Positions 28,464 through 35,341 of a stretch of 64,000 bases of DNA are shown piece by piece. The stretch lies in the NCBI GenBank assembly GCA_037130365.1, contig JBAXTE010000013.1, positions 1 to 64,000 of the forward strand, in the 5' to 3' direction. Made by a program: the position numbers and the translations under genes. The first letter of the stretch is position 1. Every line of letters starts with the position of its first letter. This stretch comes from JBAXTE01 sp037130365. GTDB taxonomy: Bacteria > Bacteroidota > Bacteroidia > Bacteroidales > WCHB1-69. The notes beneath the pieces were generated by a model that saw only the letters and a list, made by a program, of their open reading frames with translations, was not told the origin of the DNA and did no database searches.

Positions 28464-29285
28464 ATGAGTAAAATATTAGTACCTACCGACTTTTCTAAAG
28501 GTTCAAAACATGCATTAATTTATGCATCAAAAATTGCAAATAACATCAGCGCTGATATTACTTTGTTATGGGTAGACAACTATGATTCAACAACAAGTTT
28601 AACCCTTGATCTCCAATCCACAATAAAAAAAGAAGCACAAGAAGAACTTGCAGAAATGATTATTGAAGGAAAGGCTTCTGCTCCATCAATAAAATTCAAT
28701 AGCAAATTAAAATCGGGGAAAGTATTTCGAGAAGTTATTGCTTTTGCATCTACGGATAAAACTACGTTGATTGTTCTTAGCACTCATGGAAGTTCTGGAT
28801 TTGAAGATTATTGGATTGGCAGCAATGCTATAAGAATGATAAGTGCTACAAAATGCCCAGTAATTTCAGTTAAACAAATGTATGAGTTTTCAGACAAACC
28901 GATTTCTCGCATTTTAGTCCCAATAGACCACACATCTAATACTTTAGACAAACTTCCTTCAATCATTGATTTTGCAACTAAATTCGATGCTGAAATTAAT
29001 ATTTTGGCCATTTATACAACCTCGCTTAAAACTCTTAAAACAAAAGTTGATAACGCTGCAACAACTGCTCAAAAGATGATAGCCAAGGCAAAACTTAGTT
29101 TTTCTTTCGACACCTTAAAAACAGAAAATATTTCTTCAGATTTGTTGAAATTTGTTGAAACTTCTTCGATTGATTTAATAGCAATTATGACCGAACAAAA
29201 TAGAAATGAAGAAAATTCAATAATTGACTCTATTGCTCAACAAATTATTAATCAATCCCCAATACCTGTATTGAGTATTCGCTAA
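28464..29285 (+). CDS. Universal stress protein with two UspA domains
   Basis: A 273-residue cytoplasmic protein with two tandem Usp folds (about 1-140 and 148-273). The first half starts KILVPTDFSKGSKHALIYA and has the nucleotide-loop motif STHGSSGFEDYWIGSNA (pattern G-x2-G-x9-G-S), so it may bind ATP. The second half (RILVPIDHTSNTLDKL) lacks a clear Gly-rich loop and probably does not. The precise role is unknown; the family responds to starvation and redox stress. It has its own promoter. Confidence 0.9.
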   Translation: MSKILVPTDFSKGSKHALIYASKIANNISADITLLWVDNYDSTTSLTLDLQSTIKKEAQEELAEMIIEGKASAPSIKFNSKLKSGKVFREVIAFASTDKTTLIVLSTHGSSGFEDYWIGSNAIRMISATKCPVISVKQMYEFSDKPISRILVPIDHTSNTLDKLPSIIDFATKFDAEINILAIYTTSLKTLKTKVDNAATTAQKMIAKAKLSFSFDTLKTENISSDLLKFVETSSIDLIAIMTEQNRNEENSIIDSIAQQIINQSPIPVLSIR

Positions 29286-29316
29286 ATAGTTCTTTTCCAG
29301 AATAGCGTCATTTTTT

Positions 29317-29324
29317 TATATTTG
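29317..29324 (+). promoter_or_regulatory. -7 box for the SPOR protein gene
   Basis: TATATTTG matches the consensus exactly, 29 bases before the ATG at 29354. The -33 region is T-rich without a clear TTTG. Confidence 0.45.
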
Positions 29325-29353
29325 TTTCAAAAAACAATCAACACATCTGATTA

Positions 29354-29776
29354 ATGAAAAAGATATTATTAATTATTGGAATTTTGTTAGTAAATGGTCT
29401 TGTAAATGGCCAAAATATAATAGTTCAGCAGGATTCAAAAACTACAGAATTGATAAACGAACACAAAAAAGCTAACGCAAAAATTGGGGCAATTCAAGGC
29501 TTCAGAATTCAAATATTTTTCGACTCAGGCAATAATTCGAAAACAAATGCAGAGCAAGTCAAATCTAAATTTTTAGCACAACATCCGGAAGTTGTTGCAT
29601 ACCTAACATTTAAAGAACCCAATTTCCGTGTTAGAGTAGGTGATTTTAGAACTAGAAATGAGGCTCGTGGGTTTTTAAAAAAAATAATCAACGAATATCA
29701 AAATGCATTTGTGATTAAAGATGAGATAAAGTATCCTCCATTAACACAAGTAGAAATTGAAAAAAACACAGAATAA
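29354..29776 (+). CDS. Small exported SPOR-domain protein
   Basis: A 140-residue protein with a signal peptide (MKKILLIIGILLVNGLVNGQ) and a C-terminal SPOR domain at about 48-125 (GFRIQIFFDSGNNSKTNAEQ, FRVRVGDFRTRNEARGFLKK). SPOR domains bind glycan strands lacking stem peptides, typically at the division site. No other domain is present, so it is probably a soluble periplasmic peptidoglycan binder. Downstream is an OmpA/TPR lipoprotein with its own promoter. Confidence 0.87.
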   Translation: MKKILLIIGILLVNGLVNGQNIIVQQDSKTTELINEHKKANAKIGAIQGFRIQIFFDSGNNSKTNAEQVKSKFLAQHPEVVAYLTFKEPNFRVRVGDFRTRNEARGFLKKIINEYQNAFVIKDEIKYPPLTQVEIEKNTE

Positions 29777-29785
29777 TTTGAAAAT

Positions 29786-29817
29786 ATTTGATAATGTGTT
29801 AAATAATTGCTATATTT
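29786..29817 (+). promoter_or_regulatory. Promoter of the OmpA/TPR lipoprotein gene
   Basis: TTTG (29786-29789), a 20-base spacer and TATATTTG (29810-29817) match the consensus exactly. The leader is 45 bases long. Confidence 0.75.
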
Positions 29818-29862
29818 GCCCCAAATTTTTAAACTATAAATCGGAAAATTAAATTAGTAAAT

Positions 29863-31656
29863 ATGAAAAAATCAAGTTTAAGCGTGATTGCTATTATCTT
29901 TTTAGTGTCTGCAATAATGACTAGTTGCGGATTTAAAAAAATGATAAAAAACTATGCAAAAGTTAATTACGAAGCAGTACCAGCAGTATTAGAAACAAAT
30001 GGCGGAAAAATTCAAGTAACGATTAAGGGAAAAATTCCGGCTAAATACTTCCATACTAAAGCGGTTATTGAAATTACTCCAGTATTAACTTATGCTGGTG
30101 GAGCTACAACACTTAAACCTATTCGTTTAAAAGGCGAAAAAGCTGAGGGTGAAGGAACTGTAATCAACAAAAAGAATGGTGGTACGTTTACTTACACTGA
30201 TACATTCGATTACAAACCAGAAATGAACGCTTCAGTTTTAAATCTAAAAGCTAAAGCGATGCTTAAAAAGAAATCTGTCGATTTAACAGATATAAAAATT
30301 GGAGATGGTGTTATTTATACTTCTGAACGCATCATAATTACTCCAGAGTTAAAATATCAATCTGCATTAGGAACAGGTACAAATATTATTGTTGCTAATC
30401 ACGGATACGAAAAAGAAACTTTTGTTAGTAAAGAAGCTGTTATTTATTTTCAAGTAGACAAATCTAACTTAGACCTTAAACTCCCATTAAATAAAAAACC
30501 AGAAAACAAAGCTCAAATTGATACACTTATTAAGTTCATTCAATCTGGATTAAAGGTAAAAGACATCACAATCAACGCTTGGGCATCACCTGAAGGCGAA
30601 GAAGCAAGAAATCAAAACCTTTCTACCGATCGTTCTAAAGTTGCAAAAAAATGGTTTGACGCTCAAATTGCTGCTTACAAAAAAGCAAAAGCAAAAGAGT
30701 TGAAAGTTAAAGAAAAAGATGTTGTAATTGAACTTCCTGAAGTAGTATTAGGTGCTTTAGGAGAAGATTGGACTGGTTTTATGAGTGCAATTGAAAGCTC
30801 AAATATTAAAGACAAAAACACAATTCTTAATGTAGTTCGCTCTCAATCAGATGTTACTCGTCGCGAGCAAGAAATTCGCAATATGACAGTTATCTATAAA
30901 GAAATTGAAGATGAAATTCTTCCTGCACTTCGTAGAGCTGTTTTAAATGTAAAATGTTACGAAGCTAAAAAATCTGATGAAAAAATTGCGACTATGGCAG
31001 TTGCTACTCCTGATTCTTTAGATAGTAAAGAAATTTTCTATGCTGCATCGTTAACCAATGATTTAACGACAAAAGAAAACATCTACCGCAACGCAATTAA
31101 AGTTTTTCCTCAAGATTGGAGAGGTTACAATGATTTATCAGCAGTGTTAATACTTCAAGGTAAGTTAGCTGAAGCAAAAACTATGGCTGAAAAAGCAAAT
31201 ACTATGTCCCCAAACAATGGAAACATTCTTAATAACCTAGGCGTTTTAGCTCTTATAAATAAAGATTTCACTAATGCTAAATCTTATCTTGAATCAGCTC
31301 AAAAACTTGGTATTGCAGAAGGTTATAACCTTGGAATAATTAAAATTAAAGCTGGTGATTATACTGGTGCAATAAATTCATTTGCAGGAAAAACTTGTGA
31401 TTATAATGTAGCTCTAGCGCAAATATTAGTTGCTAATTTAACTTTAGCTCAACAAACATTAGATTGTGTTAGTAACAAAACTGCTGTTTCAAATTATCTT
31501 ATGGCAATTGTTGGAGCTCGTTCAGGAAACACATCGTTAATGTACGAAAAGTTAAAACTTGCTTGTAATGATGCTTCTTTAAAAACTCAAGCTAAAGAAG
31601 ACCGTGAGTTCTTAAAATATTTTAATACTCCAGAATTTCAAAATATTGTTAGATAA
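29863..31656 (+). CDS. Lipoprotein with OmpA-like and TPR regions
   Basis: A 597-residue lipoprotein with lipobox MTSC (Cys22 lipidated). A beta-rich N-terminal domain at about 25-185 is followed by an OmpA-like peptidoglycan-binding region at about 190-330 (VYFQVDKSNLDLKL, ITINAWASPEGEEARNQNLS). That region is interrupted by a Lys-rich insert (AAYKKAKAKELKVKEK). TPR-like helices fill about 390-560 (GYNDLSAVLILQGKLAEAK, NLGVLALINKDFTNAKSYLE). It should span the gap between outer membrane and peptidoglycan. It resembles, but is not the same as, the T9SS component PorE, which also joins TPR and OmpA parts in another order. Strong promoter and strong terminator. Confidence 0.82.
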   Translation: MKKSSLSVIAIIFLVSAIMTSCGFKKMIKNYAKVNYEAVPAVLETNGGKIQVTIKGKIPAKYFHTKAVIEITPVLTYAGGATTLKPIRLKGEKAEGEGTVINKKNGGTFTYTDTFDYKPEMNASVLNLKAKAMLKKKSVDLTDIKIGDGVIYTSERIIITPELKYQSALGTGTNIIVANHGYEKETFVSKEAVIYFQVDKSNLDLKLPLNKKPENKAQIDTLIKFIQSGLKVKDITINAWASPEGEEARNQNLSTDRSKVAKKWFDAQIAAYKKAKAKELKVKEKDVVIELPEVVLGALGEDWTGFMSAIESSNIKDKNTILNVVRSQSDVTRREQEIRNMTVIYKEIEDEILPALRRAVLNVKCYEAKKSDEKIATMAVATPDSLDSKEIFYAASLTNDLTTKENIYRNAIKVFPQDWRGYNDLSAVLILQGKLAEAKTMAEKANTMSPNNGNILNNLGVLALINKDFTNAKSYLESAQKLGIAEGYNLGIIKIKAGDYTGAINSFAGKTCDYNVALAQILVANLTLAQQTLDCVSNKTAVSNYLMAIVGARSGNTSLMYEKLKLACNDASLKTQAKEDREFLKYFNTPEFQNIVR

Positions 31657-31666
31657 TCTATATTAT

Positions 31667-31710
31667 CTACATAAAAAAAGTCGCTTGTAAGAGCGACTTT
31701 TTTTATGTAG
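31667..31710 (+). terminator. Terminator, 19-bp perfect stem
   Basis: 31667-31685 pairs perfectly with 31692-31710 around TGTAAG. The core AAGTCGCT / AGCGACTT has A7 and T7 flanks. It lies 11 bases after the stop of the OmpA/TPR lipoprotein gene. Confidence 0.92.
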
Positions 31711-32054
31711 ATATCTCAAGAAATCATTGGGTCAAAAAATAGTTAATCAAAGAACCCGAAGTGTAATACCTTTTTTCAAATTACCCCCTAACTTAGGAAT
31801 ATTATAATTCAAAAAGAAGATACACTATGCATTTCTTTATCTTATATTGATATTCTTACAGTCTCACTCATTGCTATGATTTGCTCAATGTGTAAATTGA
31901 AAACAACAACAATAATACTGTTTGTGTCTGGCTATATAAGTGATTTATAAAGCGGGTTAATTATGAATGATTCGTGGGTATAAAATTTGATTTTTTGACG
32001 ACCTAATTAATATATATTAGCAACTTAGACAATATAAAACGACGGAAAACCCTA

Positions 32055-32094
32055 TAAAAAAACCCGATTTCGGTCATTAAGCCTCAATCGGGTT
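32055..32094 (-). terminator. Terminator of the small T9SS gene
   Basis: The stem AACCCGATT / AATCGGGTT (32061-32069, 32086-32094) has a 16-base loop. The A-run at 32056-32062 becomes the U-tract on the minus strand. Confidence 0.8.
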
Positions 32095-32114
32095 AAATAT
32101 TATAAAGAAATAAT

Positions 32115-32969
32115 TTAAATGATAATTACTTTTTTGCTGACATAAGTACCATTTGCGCTTTTCATGTTTAAATAGTAAATCCCTTTTCCAAATATGGAAA
32201 GATCTATACTCATTGTTGATGGAATTGTTTTTTGTTCAAAAACTACAGCTCCAATTTGATTATAAATAATAACTTGTTCAAAATCGTTAGCGTTATTTAT
32301 TGATATAATTCCTGTAGATGGATTTGGGTATACTTCTAAACTATTATAGGAGTATAAAACGGTTTCAATACCGGTGTTAATAGCAGTTCCTGTGATGATT
32401 ATATCATCAATTTTGGTTGTTGCAAGGGTGTCAATTGCAGTTCCTGTAAGGTTTATATCAGTTGCTAAAACCCATCTTACAGAAATATTTGAAGTTGCAG
32501 TATCTGCAGCAGCAGGTAAAGTTAAATTAGAAACTACTCCTGATGTCCAATCGTTAGCACAGCGAATGGTGTCATTGGTAATATTTAACCAACTTGCAGG
32601 TGTCCCTTTGCTCCATTGAATCAAAAATTCTTTTGGACCACCAGAATTCTGATTTCCCGAACGTTGTTTTGATGAAATTTTGATATTTGTATAACCAGCA
32701 GTTTTGAATTTCAAAATCCAATATTTACTCATTACACCATTGTTCCAACCAATAGTTGTAGCAGCTGTATCGCCAGAAACTTGACCAGTTGTAAATGTAA
32801 TTGGACGTGTTACATCGTTTTCTGTTCCAATAAATCTACCCATGTTAATAGATAAACCTGAAGTTGGAGTTTTAATTGAAGTTGGAAAAGTCCAAGCAGC
32901 AATTGTATCTTGTGCCGAAGCAATTCCCATAATTGCTGAGCACCATAAAAATAGTAATGTTTTTTTCAT
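32115..32969 (-). CDS. Secreted T9SS protein, small
   Basis: A 284-residue secreted protein. A signal peptide (1-19, ending ASAQ) is followed by a beta-sandwich-like domain at about 22-195 that starts DTIAAWTFP. This opening is common in Bacteroidota exported proteins of unknown role. A T9SS type A sorting domain (VYPNPSTGIISINN to KKVIII) occupies about 210-284. It is monocistronic with an exact promoter, a 105-base leader and its own terminator. I do not recognise a catalytic motif. Confidence 0.85.
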   Translation of the reverse strand: MKKTLLFLWCSAIMGIASAQDTIAAWTFPTSIKTPTSGLSINMGRFIGTENDVTRPITFTTGQVSGDTAATTIGWNNGVMSKYWILKFKTAGYTNIKISSKQRSGNQNSGGPKEFLIQWSKGTPASWLNITNDTIRCANDWTSGVVSNLTLPAAADTATSNISVRWVLATDINLTGTAIDTLATTKIDDIIITGTAINTGIETVLYSYNSLEVYPNPSTGIISINNANDFEQVIIYNQIGAVVFEQKTIPSTMSIDLSIFGKGIYYLNMKSANGTYVSKKVIII

Positions 32970-33074
32970 CTTTTGTGTTTGTTTTGTTATTGAATTTATT
33001 TTTGAGGTATTAAAATAATCAAAAAATATTGAGCTAGTTTATTTAAAAATCGATTTGTATATAATTACAATTCG

Positions 33075-33106
33075 CAAAAATATAACCTTTATTTTAGAAA
33101 TGCAAA
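33075..33106 (-). promoter_or_regulatory. Promoter of the small T9SS gene
   Basis: On the minus strand, TTTG (33103-33106), a 20-base spacer and TATTTTTG (33075-33082) match the consensus exactly. The leader is about 105 bases. Confidence 0.72.
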
Positions 33107-33146
33107 ATTATTCTATTCGATTTTTCATTAATATTCTGATTATCCT

Positions 33147-33154
33147 TATATTTG
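33147..33154 (+). promoter_or_regulatory. -7 box for the TiaS-like/ECF/TonB operon
   Basis: TATATTTG matches the consensus exactly, 22 bases before the ATG at 33177. The -33 region is TTTTTC rather than TTTG. It points away from the divergent promoter at 33075-33106. Confidence 0.5.
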
Positions 33155-33176
33155 CAAATAGAAACAAATCAAAAAG

Positions 33177-33917
33177 ATGAGATTAATCGTAGGTATTGAT
33201 GACACAGATAACATGGAAAGTCGTGGAACTGGTTTTCGTGCTCGCGAATTAGGACAATTTATCACAGAAAAAAAGCTAGGTAAACTGCGCTATGTTATTC
33301 GTCATCAGCTTTTTTTTCATCCCGATATTCCTTTCACTTCACATAATAGCTCTGCTTCTATCGTTATTGATAATGTTAAAGACAGAGAAGCTGTTCGTCG
33401 GTTTTGCGAGGACTATTTATTGGAATATGCTGCAGAAGGTTCCGATGCTGGTTTATGTGTATATTCGCCCGATGAGGATCAATCGATTAATGCCATTATT
33501 GAGTTTGCACAAAGAGCTAAAAAAGCGATTGTTACAGAAGTTGAAGCATATCGATTAGCTGCCGAAGCGGGTATCTTCTTGCAAGGTTATACCGGCCTGA
33601 AAACTGGTATTATTGGGGCATTGTCAGCTGTAGGATTGGGCGCAGAAGGATGCGATGGTCGCGTGTTATGGTCTGCAAATCTTAGAGACACATCTGGAAT
33701 TTATTCAGTGGAAGAATTAATACAATTTATTGATATAGAATCAATTGTAAATATGGATTATCAAGCTGTTTCACCAAAAGAGTTGATTCTGAAAGGGGAA
33801 TGGTGTCGACCAATTATGTTAAATAATAAAGTTACATTAATCGTAGAGGAGGTTCAAAATGAACAGTATAAGTGGAAAATTGCTCCCAAGGAGTTTATCA
33901 AAAGTATTACCCAATAA
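33177..33917 (+). CDS. TiaS-like protein (kinase/ferredoxin-like part only)
   Basis: A 246-residue protein that starts MRLIVGIDDTDN, the hallmark of TiaS, the archaeal enzyme that uses ATP to attach agmatine to C34 of tRNA-Ile2. Further TiaS-like segments follow in order: HPDIPFTSHNSSASIV, EGSDAGLCVY and GLKTGIIGALSAVGLGAEGC. The OB-fold and zinc-ribbon half that binds tRNA in TiaS is missing. Bacteria normally modify this tRNA with TilS (lysidine), so tRNA agmatinylation is unlikely. I infer a small-molecule kinase or amine ligase in the cytoplasm. It is the first gene of a four-gene operon with membrane and TonB uptake genes. Catalytic Asp residues of the GIDDTD motif (8, 9, 11) are intact. 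Confidence 0.75.
   Translation: MRLIVGIDDTDNMESRGTGFRARELGQFITEKKLGKLRYVIRHQLFFHPDIPFTSHNSSASIVIDNVKDREAVRRFCEDYLLEYAAEGSDAGLCVYSPDEDQSINAIIEFAQRAKKAIVTEVEAYRLAAEAGIFLQGYTGLKTGIIGALSAVGLGAEGCDGRVLWSANLRDTSGIYSVEELIQFIDIESIVNMDYQAVSPKELILKGEWCRPIMLNNKVTLIVEEVQNEQYKWKIAPKEFIKSITQ
33845..33852 (+). promoter_or_regulatory. Shine-Dalgarno sequence inside the upstream gene
   Basis: AGAGGAGG lies 6 bases before the ATG at 33859, inside the coding region of the TiaS-like gene. Such a strong anti-SD match is unusual among the genes here and supports this start despite the 59-base overlap. Confidence 0.6.
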
Positions 33918-34446
33918 ATTAACGGGTGATATTGCAGAGTTATTAATTCTCTTTCTTTTAGGTGCTATCGCAATCGCACTGCATGCAAAACTGCGAATCC
34001 CAACACAAATGCCTGGAAAATATGGGATGATTTATTTGACCATCATCATGGCTTCGAGGTTGTGTTCAAAATATCAGTTTTCGGCAACTATTGCTTCTTT
34101 AGGGGCAGTTTCGTTATTAATGATGGATGTTCTTGGGTTTAAAGATCCATTTATGCCCGTAATCTATATTTTTATTGGGATAATAATTGACATTTTATTT
34201 ATAAGTGCTCCTAAACTTACCGAAAAAGTCTGGTATGTTGCATTAGTTGGTGGAATTGCTTGGATGGTTATTCCAATAATTCGGCTCATTCTTTTTGTAT
34301 CGATTGGATATGTCCATGGAGTGCCAAAGTTTGCTCCAATTGTCCCATTTTTATCGCATTTCGCTTTTGGATGTGTTGGCGCACTACTTGCTTTTTCAGC
34401 ATTAAAAATTGCAGGAAAATCTACAAAAAACGATGCTTCGGTATAG
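33859..34446 (+). CDS. ECF transporter S-component-like membrane protein
   Basis: A 195-residue inner-membrane protein with about five or six helices (about 30-48, 55-75, 80-97, 102-118, 127-152, 163-182). The first loop, ALHAKLRIPTQMPGKYGM, resembles the N-terminal helix-loop of substrate-binding S components of energy-coupling-factor vitamin transporters (BioY/ThiT-like size and layout). I infer that it binds an unknown small molecule and uses an EcfA/A'/T module encoded elsewhere. It overlaps the TiaS-like gene by 59 bases, with a strong Shine-Dalgarno sequence, so the two are translationally linked. The family assignment rests on pattern only. Confidence 0.6.
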   Translation: MNSISGKLLPRSLSKVLPNKLTGDIAELLILFLLGAIAIALHAKLRIPTQMPGKYGMIYLTIIMASRLCSKYQFSATIASLGAVSLLMMDVLGFKDPFMPVIYIFIGIIIDILFISAPKLTEKVWYVALVGGIAWMVIPIIRLILFVSIGYVHGVPKFAPIVPFLSHFAFGCVGALLAFSALKIAGKSTKNDASV

Positions 34447-35320
34447 TAAACTTTTATTCATTCTTTTTTTTGGTCTTTTGAGTTTTTTTGGATGTAAATC
34501 CGATACAGAAGAGCCAATAATGGGATTAATATCTGGCGATGGCTTTTTTGCTAGCGATACTATTGCCGATCCAGGTCAACGTTTTTCCATTAGAATTATA
34601 GGCAATTCGGGGAGCTTGCCTGCCACCAATTTTAGAATTATTGTTGAATCTAACGGAACTTCTGGGACTATTTTAGATTCTGGAATCTATTCCGATCATT
34701 TTGACATTGTGAAATCGTTTTATTTTGGTGGAAATGATCTCGAAAAATGGTCATTTTATATCAAAAATAAAGATGGGTTGGTGGCCTCCACCTCCATTTC
34801 GATCCGTAGAAATCCGAATGCGTTGTATGGATCCATCTCTGAATATTCGAACCTGAATTTTAAACTTCAGCAAAACATTGGCGGAAATATGCTTTTGCTC
34901 AATACTGGGCTTATCATTCCTGCAACTTCTTCAGTTAGTTATCAATCAACCGTTGACTTTCTGGCATATTATAGCTCGGTTAATTTTTACACACTTTCAT
35001 CACCAAACGAAACGGAAGCACCTGGCTTTTATCCGTCCATTCTTTCGATGACTACAAAAAATGAACTACGATACAAAAACGATTATACGACCGTGACTCC
35101 TGCAACTTTTGATGCAGTAATGAACGATAGTTTGATTCTGGCATCATACGACAATTCGGTTGTTGGAACACGAAAAGCAAAAAATGTTCTACCCGGAAGT
35201 GTGATTCCTTTCGCCGTTCAAACGGGACCAATGGCTGGAAAAAAAGGGCTGATAAAAATTATCGATACTCAAGGAGAGGCTGCTGGAACGATAATGCTCT
35301 CAATTAAAATTCAACATTAG
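34433..35320 (+). CDS. Lipoprotein of unknown function, TonB-receptor partner
   Basis: A 295-residue lipoprotein: MLRYSKLLFILFFGLLSFFGC gives the lipobox FFGC. I choose this ATG (34433) over 34409 because it begins the signal peptide exactly; it still overlaps the upstream gene by 14 bases. The mature part begins with an Ig-like stretch (GQRFSIRIIGNSGSLPATNF) and continues beta-rich with no helix-rich SusD signature. The TonB receptor gene starts 22 bases later. By position it may be a surface-exposed or periplasmic ligand-binding partner of that receptor. No family recognised. Confidence 0.72.
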   Translation: MLRYSKLLFILFFGLLSFFGCKSDTEEPIMGLISGDGFFASDTIADPGQRFSIRIIGNSGSLPATNFRIIVESNGTSGTILDSGIYSDHFDIVKSFYFGGNDLEKWSFYIKNKDGLVASTSISIRRNPNALYGSISEYSNLNFKLQQNIGGNMLLLNTGLIIPATSSVSYQSTVDFLAYYSSVNFYTLSSPNETEAPGFYPSILSMTTKNELRYKNDYTTVTPATFDAVMNDSLILASYDNSVVGTRKAKNVLPGSVIPFAVQTGPMAGKKGLIKIIDTQGEAAGTIMLSIKIQH

Positions 35321-35341
35321 TATTAGAAATATGATAAACTC

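Larger units (their letters stand above)
31657..32114. other. Intergenic region between convergent genes
   Basis: No gene is seen. It contains a terminator at each end (31667-31710 and 32055-32094). A short motif ACCCGAAGTGTAATAC at 31754-31769 recurs with one change at 612-627. The remaining roughly 280 bases show nothing I can interpret. Confidence 0.5.
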
